DNA of 64,000 nucleotides, taken from Actinomyces wuliandei (GTDB lineage: Bacteria; Actinomycetota; Actinomycetes; Actinomycetales; Actinomycetaceae). Position 1 is the first letter of the stretch; each line of letters starts with the position of its first letter. The stretch is from NCBI RefSeq assembly GCF_004010955.1, contig NZ_CP025227.1:2666001-2730000 (forward strand), given 5' to 3'. The notes beneath the pieces are model-generated. The model did no database searches. It was not told where the DNA came from and saw only the letters and a program-made list of their open reading frames with translations. Below are positions 18,188 to 27,433 of this stretch, piece after piece. The translations under genes and the position numbers were made by a program.

Positions 18188-19372
18188 TATGTTGTTTGTC
18201 AAGCGGCGGCGGGTAGTTGTTGGGTTGGTTGGGGGGTGTAGAGGGCGCCGTCTCGGGTCATGGCGTAGAGGGTGAGGATGCGGCGGTGGGCGAGGGCGGG
18301 CAGGGCCTGGTTGTGGCGCTTGCCCTGGTCTCGTTTGCGCTGGTAGCAGGCGCGGGATGCCGGGTCTGTCCTGAGGGCGGCGAAGGCCGCTAGGAACATG
18401 GCGCGTTTGAGCCTCTTGCTGCCGGCGTGGGAGACGTGCTCACCGCGGACGGAGGACCCCGACCGCCGGGTGAGTGGGGTGAGGCCTGCGCAGGCAGGCC
18501 AGGTGCGCGCCGGTGTCGAAGGATCTGCCGAGGGTCTCGGCCAGGAAGACGGCGGCGGTCCTGACCCCCACCCCGGGCACCGGTGGCCAGGGACCGGCGT
18601 GAGGAGGGTGGGCCTCCACCAGGGCCTCAACCTGGGCGGCGACGTCGTCGCGCTGGGCGTGCAGGAGGTGGTGAGCCGGACGGGGCCCGGGTGGGGCAGC
18701 ACCACGCCAGCGGCGTCGGTGCCGACGACCACCACTGTCTGCTTGCCCAGGGCGTCGGTGATTGTCTTTGCCCAGGTGGTGTGCCGTCTGCACCCGTTGG
18801 CTTTGAGCTTGGCGTCAATACGCGCCCTGCCGGCCTTCTTCAGTGATTGTGGCGTGGGCCAGGCGGCGATCACCTCCAGCACGGCGTCGTGCTCCAGCCA
18901 CGGCCCCAGCACAGTCTCAAGGGCTGGGTGGATCTGGGTGTACAGGCCCCGGACACGGTTTGCGGTCTGGCTGGTCCTGGCGGGCCAGGTCCAGGTCGAA
19001 ACCGGTCAACATCGACAAGGAGGCGGCGTCCTCGTCCGAGGTGCTGATGGACCTGAGCGTGTGGGGCGTGGTGCGGGCCGCCTCGGCGATCACGGCCGCG
19101 TCTTTTGCGTCGGTCCTGGCGCTGCCTGGTGTCAGGTCCGCGATGCGGCGCATGGACAGGCCGGGCAGGTAGCCCACGGTGGTACCCATGGCCTGGGCGA
19201 CCGCGACCGCCAGGGCGCCGATCGTCGCCGGCTGGTCGACCGCCACCAGGACTCGGCCGTGGCTGCCGAGCCGCTCGTACAGGCCTCTAAGCCTGGACTC
19301 GTCGTTGGGCAGGGCCTTGTCGAGGACCTTCCTCCCGCCGGTAGTCAGGGCGGTCGCCCAGTGCTCAGCCTT
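18175..19372 (-). mobile_element. IS110-type element, left copy, truncated
   Basis: Bases 18175-19372 match 39078-40275 base for base where compared (constant offset 20903). The matching sequence stops at 19372, inside the 5' part of the transposase gene, where the reading frame continues into the GntP permease gene. The element's own start codon and upstream non-coding end are therefore missing. At the other end the match starts within a G run next to a GC palindrome. Confidence 0.85.
18199..19372 (-). pseudogene. IS110-family transposase remnant (5'-truncated, frameshifted)
   Basis: Reading in pieces gives an IS110-like transposase: the N-terminal DEDD-type half (AEHWATALTTGG, VAVDQPATIGALAVAVAQAM, RTDAKDAAVIAEAART), then in other frames VRGLYTQIHPALETVLGPW and the Tnp_IS116/IS110/IS902 end (TGAHLA, AGLTPLTRRSGSSVRG). 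At least three frame changes are needed, near 18917, near 18690 and near 18500, and the first codons are missing. The same lesions occur in the right copy. It cannot make a full-length protein. The 5' break fuses it in frame to GntP codons, making an open frame of 290 codons. Confidence 0.85.
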
Positions 19373-20769
19373 GGAGCCTGTCAAGTTGTCTGTGTGTGCA
19401 TGGATGAACACGCTCATGAGCATGACCCCTGCCAGCCCCAGGACGCTGAGCGCCGTGGTGTAGGTGGTGCGTGTCTTGATGGCCTCGGTGACGGAGAGGT
19501 TGAAGTACTCCTTGAACATCCAGAACCCGGGGTCGTTGACGTGGCTGAAGGCGACCGAGCCGCAGGTGGTGGCCAGGACCATCAGCTCAGGTGACACCGA
19601 GCCGGTGACCAGCGGGGCGGCGATCCCGGCGGCCGTGGTGACCGCGACCGTCGCCGAGCCCAGGGCGATACGCAGGATCACAGCGATCAGCCAGGCCAGC
19701 AGGAGCGGGCTGACCGGTCCAGGTCCGGGTGACCTCGGCAATGTACTCGTCCACCCCGATGGCGTCGAGCACCTCCTTGAAGGCACCACCGGCCCCGATG
19801 ACCATGAGGATCATGGCCATGGCCCTGGCCCCTCCGGACATGGACTCGCCGACCTCCGAGAGGGTGCGTCCGACGTGGGGGCCGAACACCCAGCACGCGA
19901 CGAGCAGGCACGCGAGCAGGGCGACGGGCGGCGAGCCGACGAAGGCGATGACGTCGGTCAGCAGGTTGTCGGCCGACCGGGTCATGTCGTAGATGGCGGC
20001 CCCGGCGATGAGCACCACTGGCAGGGGGGCGACGGACAGCGAGGGTAGGAGGCCGGGCATCTGCTCCTCGGTGAGCTCCTTGTCGCTTATGAGGCCCTCG
20101 GGGATCTGGGGGCTCATCCTCCTGACCAGGGACAGGCGCGGCCACAGCCAGGAGATGAGCGCACCCACGGGCAGGGCCACGACCAGACCGATGGCCAGTG
20201 TCAGGCCGACGGAGACGTTGTAGAAGCCGGCTACTGCCGTGGGGCCGGGGTGGGGTGGCAGGAAGCTGTGCATCGTGGACAGGGTGATGGACATGGGCAG
20301 CCCGACCCACAGCAGGGGCCTGCCCGTGGCGCGGACCAGGGTGAAGGCGACCGGGACGATGATGACGAAGGCGACCTCGTAGAACATGGTCACCTCGATA
20401 AGGACGGAGGTGACGGTCATGGCCCACTGCACACCGCGCTCGCCGAGCCTATCGATGATCGTGACCGCGATGCGCCGCGCGGCCCCGGCGTCGCCGACAA
20501 CGCGGCCGATCATGGCGCCCAGGCCGATGACCAGGAGCGTGGAGCCGAACTGGCCGCCTAGGCCGCTCTCGGTGATCTCGGGGATCTGGGCGAGGCCCCG
20601 GGGACCGGCTCCCCGCTGTCAGGATCCTCGTAGGTCAGCGTGCCCGAGGCGACGCCGTACACACCCCCCAGAGCCGAGACGGACAGCAGAGCGACGAACC
20701 CGTTCGCCTGAGGCGGGTCATGAGGAGGACGAGCAGGACGACCGCGACGGCGACGATGACGAGCGGCAT
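19373..20769 (-). pseudogene. GntP-family gluconate/organic acid permease, broken
   Basis: Pieces in three frames read as a GntP-type symporter: an N-terminal helix starting MPLVIVAVAVVLLVLL at 20769, then NGFVALLSVSALGGVYGVASG, GLGAMIGRVVGDAGAARRIA, SFLPPHPGPTAVA (a GntP signature), GAGGAFKEVLDAIGVDEY and HVNDPGFWMFKEYF near the end. Frame breaks lie near 20700, near 20600 and near 19720. The 3' end is replaced by the IS110-type element, joined in frame after FIHAHTDNLTGS. The family imports gluconate, glycerate or similar acids with protons. The nearby IclR and glycerate kinase genes suggest a glycerate-type substrate. Confidence 0.85.
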
Positions 20770-20963
20770 GAGGTGCTCCTTTGCTGACTCTTCCGCCAGG
20801 GCCGAGGGCGAGGCGTCAAGCTCTTACTTGGACGGTCATCCCCAGTCGTGTCTCATATTTACATATAAGGACAACACGGCACAAAGAGAGCGTGATGACG
20901 TCCTGTCGGCTCGGTGCTGTGGTAGACAGGCCCCAGGTCCTGCTGCTCAGAGGAGGGAGACCC

Positions 20964-21734
20964 GTGTCAGCGGACGGTGGTGGGGTGCGCGAGGTGAAGT
21001 CGGCGGCGCGCACGATCGACGTGCTGGAGTACCTGGCCGGGCGACAGGGCACCCAGACGCGCCTGCGCGACGTCGCCGACGCCCTGGGCGCGCCACGGTC
21101 CTCGGTCTACGCGCTGCTGCAGACCCTGGTGGGGCGCGGGTGGGTGGCCGTGGACCCGACGGGCACCCACTACTCCATCGGCATCCGCACCCTCCTGGCA
21201 GGAACCAGCTACCTTGACCGCGACCCGCGGGTGCGCCTGGTGCGGCCGGTCATCATGGACGCCGCGCGGCGGCTGGGCGAGACCGTCCACCTGGCCCGGC
21301 TCGACGGCGACCAGGTGGTGTACCTGGCCACCGCTGAGTCGCACGAGTACACCCGCGTCCTGCTGAGGGTCGGGCGCCGCCTGCCTGCCGTGTACACCTC
21401 CCTGGGCAAGGCGATCATGGCCCACAACCGCACGTCGGCTCCCGAGGTGCTCCCGCCCCCGCTGACAGCCATGTCCGTCAGGGACCCGGCCGTGCTCGCC
21501 GCCGACCTAGAGCGCACGCGCCAGCGCGGCTACGCCGTGGACGACCAGGAGAACATCGTGGGCATCAGCTGCTACGGGTTCGCGCTGCGCTACGACGTCC
21601 CGGTGCGTGACGCCATCAGCTGCTCGGTTCCGCGCAGCCGACTGAGCCAGACCCACACGGAGCAGATCCTTGAGGTCACGGAGGAGGCACGTGCCCGGAT
21701 CGAGGGCTCGGCGCCGGCCGTCCCCCAGGCCTGA
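20964..21734 (+). CDS. IclR-family transcriptional regulator
   Basis: About 256 residues from the GTG at 20964, which has AGAGGAGGGAG upstream; the frame is open to 20781 but the earlier part does not look like protein. An N-terminal winged helix (AARTIDVLEYLAG, DVADALGAPRSSVYALLQTL) is followed by the IclR effector domain (GETVHLARLDGDQVVYLATAES, LPAVYTSLGKAIMA). It is divergent from the broken gntP gene and next to the broken glycerate kinase gene, so it most likely controlled that pathway and has lost its targets here. The 195-base divergent region contains AT-rich CATATTTACATATAAGG, a likely promoter/operator. The regulator itself shows no break. Confidence 0.88.
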   Translation: MSADGGGVREVKSAARTIDVLEYLAGRQGTQTRLRDVADALGAPRSSVYALLQTLVGRGWVAVDPTGTHYSIGIRTLLAGTSYLDRDPRVRLVRPVIMDAARRLGETVHLARLDGDQVVYLATAESHEYTRVLLRVGRRLPAVYTSLGKAIMAHNRTSAPEVLPPPLTAMSVRDPAVLAADLERTRQRGYAVDDQENIVGISCYGFALRYDVPVRDAISCSVPRSRLSQTHTEQILEVTEEARARIEGSAPAVPQA

Positions 21735-21850
21735 GGGCCGCGGGTGCCGTGCTGCACGGGGCACGACTGCGTGCTGGCGCGCCTCCTGGGCCAGTAGGCT
21801 GCCGGGACCGGGCCTCCCTGCCTCTATAGATTGCTGGAGTGCCAGCCTTC

Positions 21851-22999
21851 TCAGACCGGGGCCGGGCTGCTGCCCTGGGACCGGCCTGACACCCACCGGG
21901 CCACGGCGGAGCGCAGGTTCTGGGCACCCTGCGCCAGGGCCTGCTCCAGGGGGTGCCCTCCGGGGTGACCTGGACCAGGTCGCTCACCCCCTACTCCAGG
22001 AGCACGGAGGCACCGGGCTGCACCCGCCCGGCGAAGATGGCGACCGGGACGCCTGCGGCGCGGGCCGCCCGGGTCACCCCTGCCGCCGTCTTGCCGGTCA
22101 GCGTCTGGCTGTCCACCGAGCCCTCCCCGGTGAGCACGGCGGTGGCCCCCTCCAGCGCCTCCGGCAGCCGGCTGGCCTCGATGACCAGCTCCACACCTGG
22201 ACGCATCCGGGCACGGAGGAAGGCCATGAGCGCCCACCCCAGGCCGCCCGCGGCCCCGGCGCCGGGCCGCGACCTCGGTACCGGACCGCCCGTCGGGCGT
22301 CGTGGTCAGGGAGACCAGGCGGGACAGGAGGCTGTCCAGCAGCGCCACCTGCTCGCTGGTCGCGCCCTTCTGGGGGCCGAACACCGCGCTGGCCCCCTGG
22401 GGCCCAGCAGGGGGGAGGAGACGTCGCAGGCGGCCTGGACCGTGACCTCCTCCAGTCGGGGGTCCAGGCCGGAGGCGTCCACGCTGGCCACCCGGACCAG
22501 GTGTTCCGGGACGGGATCCAGCCCGTGCTCGTCGAGGAGGCGGACCCCCAGGGCCGTGAGCATGCCGGCCCCGCCGTCGTTCGTGGCCGAGCCTCCCAGT
22601 CCGACGACGATCTCGCGGGCACCGTGGTCCAGGGCCGCCAGGACGAGCTCTCCCACGCCCAGCGAGTTGGACCGCATGATGTCGCGGTGCGGCGGGGCCA
22701 CCTGCTCCAGCCCCGCCGCGGTGGCCACGTCCAGCAGCGCCGTCGGCGTGGTGGCTCCTGCCAGGTAGAGGGCGCCGCGCGCAGGCCTGCCCCGGGCGTC
22801 GTGCACGGGCACCTCGCGCGGCGCGCCCAGCGGGACGGCCAGGGTCTCGGCAAAGCCCTCGCCCCCGTCAGCCATTGGTCTCAGGAGGCAGGTGGCCTGC
22901 GGGTTGGCGTCGTGCACGCCCGCCGCCATCGCCTGGGCCGCCTCCAGGGCGGTCATGGACTCCTTGAAGGAGTCGGGGGGCCAGGACGTAGGTGGTCAT
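21851..22999 (-). pseudogene. Glycerate 2-kinase, broken by frameshifts
   Basis: Pieces in three frames add up to a GlxK-type glycerate kinase: MTTYVLAP at 22999, then after a frame change in a C-run the expected DSFKESMTALEAAQAM, ADGGEGF, VGLGGSATNDGGAGML and ACDVSSPLLG, another break near 22390 before VFGPQKGATSEQV, a third near 22260 before ELVIEASRLPEALEG and VLTGEGSVDSQTLTGKT, and a last near 21995 before PLEQALAQGAQNLRSAVARW. The enzyme phosphorylates D-glycerate. At least four frame changes make it non-functional. The partners (permease, regulator) lie just upstream, so a small glycerate-use locus has decayed. Confidence 0.85.
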
Positions 23000-23620
23000 G
23001 CCCCAGGGTCTCACACCTGGTTGGCGCGGGGTGCGTGAACGGGTGCAGGGAACAGGCGGGGACGAGGACACAGGGGCGCCTGCGGTCCCAGGGGCGTCCC
23101 AGGAGCAGGGTCATCGTCCGCGGCGTCGGCTGGCCAGGACGGCCTTCCTCCAGGACCTGCGGGCGTGAAGGTGCAGGCCTGGTCCCGTGCGGACCAGGGA
23201 TCTGGCACGTCTCAGCATAGTGAGACTTTTTCACTAGGGTGTGTGGTCGAGGTTGGTTATGACGAGGGCGGCTGCGGTGGTGGTGATGGTTGTGGGGCTG
23301 AGCGCGACTCGTGTGAGGGCCTCGGAGCTGCTCGAGCATGGCACTGGCCCTCTTGGCAGGGATGCGCAGGACGGTGCGGATGGGGTGTCGGTGGCGTCAC
23401 CAAGGCCACCGGACCACCCGCTCACGCTCTTGGTCAGCAGGCACGCACCGAGCCTACGGGCGTCTGGTACCACGGCGTGTCTCGATGGCACGACTCATCC
23501 AGCGGGCCAATGACGTGTGCTAGACAACAGATCCTATCCGCGCGGCCTCTTGGTCTGCTAATCTTACTTCAGGCCCGCGCTAGTGGGACTTCCAAGTAGC
23601 CGACCTTGATCTGGAGGAGT
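23000..23620. other. Gene-free stretch, possible transposase remnant
   Basis: About 620 bases between the broken glycerate kinase gene and the ABC transporter. On the minus strand, 23241-23330 reads EALTRVALSPTTITTTAAAL followed by VITNLDHTP and a stop, which resembles the C-terminal end of actinobacterial transposases, but only a short piece remains. An AT-rich patch (GTGAGACTTTTTCACTAG, with a GTGA/TCAC inverted repeat) at 23220-23237 may belong to a promoter or a terminator. The base pairs just ahead of 23620 (CTAATCTTACTTCAGG) are relatively AT-rich and may hold the ABC operon promoter. Confidence 0.35.
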
Positions 23621-23630
23621 GGATGGCTAC

Positions 23631-24245
23631 ATGAGCGCTGCGGACAGCATGCCAGCCCTCGCCGTTAGGGGGGTAAGTAAACGCTTCGGGCGGACGGAGG
23701 TGTTCAGGGATGTCTCCTTCACGGTGGCGCCTGGGCGGTCCCTGGCCGTTGTGGGGGCGAACGGGTGCGGCAAGTCGACGTTGCTGAAGATCTGCGCCGG
23801 CCTCGTGTCCCCTACCGCCGGTGAGGTGCGTGTGACGGGACGGCTCGGGTACTGCCCGCAGCACGCGGACCTCGCGCCCCGTCTCACGGCGCAGGATCAC
23901 ATTACGTGGCTCGGCAGTGGTCTCGGCCTCGCCGCCGCCGTGGCACGACGTCAAGGAGAGCAGATCGCCTCTGCCCTGCACATGAGGGACTCCCGCAGAC
24001 AGGTTCGCAGGTTGAGTGGCGGTACGGCGCAGAAGGTCAACCTGGTCTGCTCGATGATGGGCGGGCCAGATGTCCTGCTCCTGGACGAGCCGTACCAGGG
24101 CTTTGACGAGGGTGCCTACCTGGACTTCTGGGACCTCGTGGAGTCCTGGTGCAGGCAGGGGATCGCGGTGGTCGTCGTGACGCACATGCTGCGCGAGCTG
24201 CACCGTGTGGACTTCGTCCTCGACCTGGGGGGAAGGGCCGAGTGA
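23631..24245 (+). CDS. ABC transporter ATP-binding protein
   Basis: 204 residues with a single ABC domain: Walker A VGANGCGKST (near residue 43), Q-loop region LGYCPQHADLAP, signature LSGGTAQKVNL, Walker B VLLLDEPYQGFD and the switch His in VVVTHM. The start is uncertain: ATG 23631 or GTG 23619, both within reach of the GGAGGAG at 23611. It is translationally coupled to the membrane gene (TGATG). The ATPase is drug-exporter-like (two separate genes, one ATPase, one membrane protein). As the first pair at the edge of the phosphoglycolipid-type cluster it is a good candidate for product export or self-protection; that is inference from position. Moenomycin clusters also carry ABC transporters. 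Confidence 0.88.
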   Translation: MSAADSMPALAVRGVSKRFGRTEVFRDVSFTVAPGRSLAVVGANGCGKSTLLKICAGLVSPTAGEVRVTGRLGYCPQHADLAPRLTAQDHITWLGSGLGLAAAVARRQGEQIASALHMRDSRRQVRRLSGGTAQKVNLVCSMMGGPDVLLLDEPYQGFDEGAYLDFWDLVESWCRQGIAVVVVTHMLRELHRVDFVLDLGGRAE

Positions 24246-24976
24246 TGCGAGTGCTCCGTACCACCGAGATGACCCTGCGCGACCTCTTCGGCCGAGGGTG
24301 GGTCCTGGTGCTGCTCATGCTGCTGCCGCTCGTTTTCTACGCTGCGCGACGCTCGGACGCCGGCTGGCAGGCCTTGCGCATGGGCTGCATGGGGCTGGCG
24401 TGGGCTGTGGGGACGGTCTCCCTGTTCGCACAGCAAACCGTGAGAGACTTGGACCCGCGCCTGCGTCTGGCCGGGGTCCGCGCATGGGAGATCTTCGTGG
24501 GCCGGCTGCTGGCATTGTTGGGGGTCGCCCTCGTCGTCGGCTCGCTATACGCCGTAGGGCTCGTGCTCGACCAGGACGTCCTGCACGGGTGGTCGGTCGT
24601 CGCGGCCCTCCTGCTGTCCGCAGCGCTCCCCGTTCCGGTGGGGATGGTCGTGGGACTCCTGATCCCCCGCGAGCTTGAGGGGATGCTGGTCCTCATCATG
24701 GTCGTCGGTCTGCAGACGATCGTGGACCCGGGGCGTTCCCTGGCCGAGATACTGCCTCTGTGGTCAACCCGTAACCTCCTGAACTACGGTGTCGACGGGG
24801 TGGGTAGTCTGGAGGACTCGTGGCTGCATGCCGCTGTCTACGGTGGTGCATGTCTGCTGGTGGGTTTCGTGGTGTCGGCTGTTCGCCTGCGCAGGCGCAG
24901 GCACCTGGTGCTTCTGCCACGAGCGCAGGCCTTGCCGGGCTCCGGAGCCCGGACAGCCGGCCCGTCCAGCGGCTAA
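24245..24976 (+). CDS. ABC transporter membrane protein
   Basis: 243 residues. The ATG at 24245 overlaps the TGA of the ATPase gene by one base. Six hydrophobic segments can be traced: GWVLVLLMLLPLVFY, LRMGCMGLAWAVGTVSLFA, LLALLGVALVVGSLYAVGLV, WSVVAALLLSAALPVPVGMV, GMLVLIMVVGLQTIV and AAVYGGACLLVGFVVSAVR, as expected for an ABC-2-like exporter half. The C-terminal 35 residues are basic and probably cytoplasmic. No sequence motif reveals the substrate. Together with the preceding ATPase it would form an exporter; position suggests the cluster's own product. Confidence 0.85.
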   Translation: MRVLRTTEMTLRDLFGRGWVLVLLMLLPLVFYAARRSDAGWQALRMGCMGLAWAVGTVSLFAQQTVRDLDPRLRLAGVRAWEIFVGRLLALLGVALVVGSLYAVGLVLDQDVLHGWSVVAALLLSAALPVPVGMVVGLLIPRELEGMLVLIMVVGLQTIVDPGRSLAEILPLWSTRNLLNYGVDGVGSLEDSWLHAAVYGGACLLVGFVVSAVRLRRRRHLVLLPRAQALPGSGARTAGPSSG

Positions 24977-25053
24977 GAGGACCGGGTACCCGTGGCCCTG
25001 GCCAGAGGTGTCGGCGCGCATGACGCCGGTCCGTTTCCTCGGAAACTGAGTTG

Positions 25054-26892
25054 ATGTGCGGCCTGGCCGGCGTCGTCGGTGACCCGGACGCACGACAGGG
25101 CCTGGTGGCGATGCTCGCGCGTCTTGTTCATCGTGGACCTGATGGGGAGGGCCGGTGGCATGAGGGCGGCACCGCCCTTGGCCATCGCCCCCCCGTCGTC
25201 GGAGACCTCGGCACCGGAGGCGTGCAGCCCGTCGTCTCCGCCGACGGTTCGCTCGTGCTCGTGTTCGACGGCCAGCTCTGCAACCGCAGGGACCTTCGGC
25301 GGCAGTTCGAGGGCAGGGGGCACAGGTTCACGACCCGGTGCGACGGTGAAATCGTCGTCGCCGCGCTGCAGGAGCACGGAGTGGATGCCCTGCGGCGGTT
25401 CGAGGGCGTGTTCACGCTGGCGTGGTGGGACCGTCGGGCCGGGAGCCTGTGGATGGCTCGCGATCGGGTCGGTGAGAAGCCCCTGTACTACCTCGAGGAC
25501 CGTGGGCGGTTCGCCTTCGCCTCTGAGATCGGTGCCCTGACTGCACTGGGATGGGATGACGGCGGCATAGACCCGGAGGCGGTCGCTCTGCTGCTCTCCC
25601 GGCGGTGTGTACCGTCGCCGTGGACGATCCATCGCCGCATCCGCCAGTTGCCACCCGGCTCGGTGCTGGAGTTGTCGAGAGGCCGCACCCGGATCGCACC
25701 GTACTGGAGCGCCATCGAGGCGGTGACCACGGGCCAGGAGCGTACGCGGATCTCCGACCACTGGGAAGTGGAGCGGGCACTGCGGAGGGCGGTCAGCCGC
25801 CAGCTGGAAGCCGACGTCCCCCTCGGAGTGCTCCTGTCCGGCGGCACGGACTCGTCGCTGGTCGCGGCGCTAGCGGGCGAGCAGCATGACGCCCCTGTCA
25901 CGGCCTTCACCCTTAGTTGGCAGGACCGGGACCTTGATGAGGCCAGTGCCGCCGGGGCCACTGCCAACGCGCTCGGGATGGATCACGTTGTGGTCCCTCT
26001 GAAGGACCCTGAGCTGGTCGACACGGTCCTGGCCGTGCAACGGGTCTTCGGTGAGCCGTTCGCTGACCCGGGCGCGGTGCCCCTGATGGTGCTCTCCGCC
26101 TGTGCGGCTCAGCACGTCACGGCCTGCCTGACAGGTGATGGTGGGGACGAGTGCTTTGGTGGGTACCGTCGATACTCTCGCTTGTCGAGACTCGGACGAC
26201 CGGCGTCCCGTGCGCACGCGCTCCGGCCGCTGGTCGAGCGCCTCCCACGCGGCTTACGCTCGTCACGTCTACGCTTCCTGGGACGTTCCCTGGCGGAGAT
26301 CTACACGCTGGTGAGTGCCTCGTGGGACCCGCTGGTCAGCGGTGAACTGGCGGGGCTCAGCGTGCCACCCTATCCTCCCACGGCAGCCTTCGATGTCAGT
26401 GATCTGAGCGTGCGGAGGATGGCGATGCTGACCGACTTCATGGGATATCTTCCCGACCAGCTCCTCGCTAAGACGGACCGCACCTGTATGGCGAACTCGC
26501 TGGAGGCGCGGGCGCCCCTGCTCGATCCCTGCGTCGTCAACCTGTCCTTCGCCCTCGACGACAGGCTGATCGTGGGCAAGAGGGTCCTGCGGGATATTGT
26601 GGCCTGCCGCCTGCCTCATCTGTCGCGGCAGGCGGTCAAGCGCGGGTTCGAGACCCCTACCGAGCGTTGGCTGCGTGGGCCCTTGCGCAGCCTCGTGTCG
26701 GAGACCATCCGCAAGGAGTCTCTTGAGGCACGGGGCATCGCACGGCCAGAGATCGCGCTGGACATGGTTGCGCGCCAACGTGCAGGCGAGCCCCTGTCGC
26801 GCATCGTATGGCCTCTGCTGATGCTGACGCTCTGGGAGCCGGGCGGCGGGCCGCGTCCCTCGGCGGCCGGTCTCAGCCGCCACGCCCAGTGA
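25054..26892 (+). CDS. Asparagine-synthetase-like amidotransferase (AsnB family), copy 1
   Basis: 612 residues starting MCGLAGVVG, so Cys2 becomes the N-terminal nucleophile of the class II glutamine amidotransferase domain after Met removal. The glutaminase domain has VHRGPDGEG and RCDGEIV, but the residue equivalent to E. coli AsnB Asn74 is Asp (VFDGQLCN) and Glu76 is Gln. The synthetase domain has the pyrophosphate loop SGGTDSS (near residue 268) and TGDGGDECFGGYRR. Such enzymes activate a carboxylate with ATP and amidate it. Inferred role: amidation of a uronic acid or of another carboxylate of the phosphoglycolipid (compare MoeF5/MoeH5 of moenomycin). Its last 20 bases overlap the convergent acetyltransferase gene. 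It lies 77 bases after the exporter genes in the same direction. Confidence 0.9.
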   Translation: MCGLAGVVGDPDARQGLVAMLARLVHRGPDGEGRWHEGGTALGHRPPVVGDLGTGGVQPVVSADGSLVLVFDGQLCNRRDLRRQFEGRGHRFTTRCDGEIVVAALQEHGVDALRRFEGVFTLAWWDRRAGSLWMARDRVGEKPLYYLEDRGRFAFASEIGALTALGWDDGGIDPEAVALLLSRRCVPSPWTIHRRIRQLPPGSVLELSRGRTRIAPYWSAIEAVTTGQERTRISDHWEVERALRRAVSRQLEADVPLGVLLSGGTDSSLVAALAGEQHDAPVTAFTLSWQDRDLDEASAAGATANALGMDHVVVPLKDPELVDTVLAVQRVFGEPFADPGAVPLMVLSACAAQHVTACLTGDGGDECFGGYRRYSRLSRLGRPASRAHALRPLVERLPRGLRSSRLRFLGRSLAEIYTLVSASWDPLVSGELAGLSVPPYPPTAAFDVSDLSVRRMAMLTDFMGYLPDQLLAKTDRTCMANSLEARAPLLDPCVVNLSFALDDRLIVGKRVLRDIVACRLPHLSRQAVKRGFETPTERWLRGPLRSLVSETIRKESLEARGIARPEIALDMVARQRAGEPLSRIVWPLLMLTLWEPGGGPRPSAAGLSRHAQ

Positions 26893-27433
26893 TGACGGCG
26901 GGAAGAGCGCGGGCCTTGCCTCCGGGTGGCACATCACGTGTCACGACGGCATTCGCGCCCACATGTGCATCCTCACCAATAGTGATACCACCAACCACAA
27001 CCGCTCCTGCGCCGAACTCGACCCTGTCGCCGATGACAGGGCAGGCGCCTCCGCGCCGGGCGACACCGATCGTCACATTGTGCCGGAGCAGCACGTGGCT
27101 CCCGAGCACCGCGCCGTCATGAACCACCAATCCAACGCCGTGATCCAGCCGTAGGCCTGACCCCACCCGCGCGCCAGAGCGAAGTTCCACGCCCAGAACG
27201 CCCTCGGTGACGAAGCGATAGGTCGCCACGGTCAGAAGGCGGAGCGGCCGTGGCAGCCTCGAGTCCTGACGGATGGCGTGGGTGGCCCTGAACAGCGGCA
27301 GCACAGCCAAGGCCTTCACGTTGCCCCGGTTGGCCTCCAGGTCGGAACGGATGAGTGCCATAACGGAGGGATCGGCCTTGGTCCCACGGGGCCTCATTGC
27401 CCGACACAGGCGGCCGAACACGCTGAGCGTCAC
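26873..27433 (-). CDS. Hexapeptide-repeat O-acetyltransferase (CysE/serine acetyltransferase-like)
   Basis: 186 residues. The C-terminal half is a left-handed beta-helix with I/V-G-x4 hexapeptide repeats (GARVGSGLRLDHGVGLVVHDG, then IGDRVEFGAGAVVVGG and ITIGEDAHVGANAVVTRDVP). LDHG resembles the catalytic Asp-His of serine acetyltransferases, and LRHNVTIGV the HHGVTLGG stretch. The N-terminal part is shorter than in true CysE and has a helix LPLFRATHAIRQ. It overlaps the GT2 gene by four bases (ATGA), so both are co-expressed. Members of this subfamily often acetylate sugars in polysaccharide loci; here it may acetylate a sugar of the cluster product. A biosynthetic cysteine role cannot be excluded but is less likely in this context. 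Confidence 0.82.
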   Translation of the reverse strand: MTLSVFGRLCRAMRPRGTKADPSVMALIRSDLEANRGNVKALAVLPLFRATHAIRQDSRLPRPLRLLTVATYRFVTEGVLGVELRSGARVGSGLRLDHGVGLVVHDGAVLGSHVLLRHNVTIGVARRGGACPVIGDRVEFGAGAVVVGGITIGEDAHVGANAVVTRDVPPGGKARALPAVITGRGG

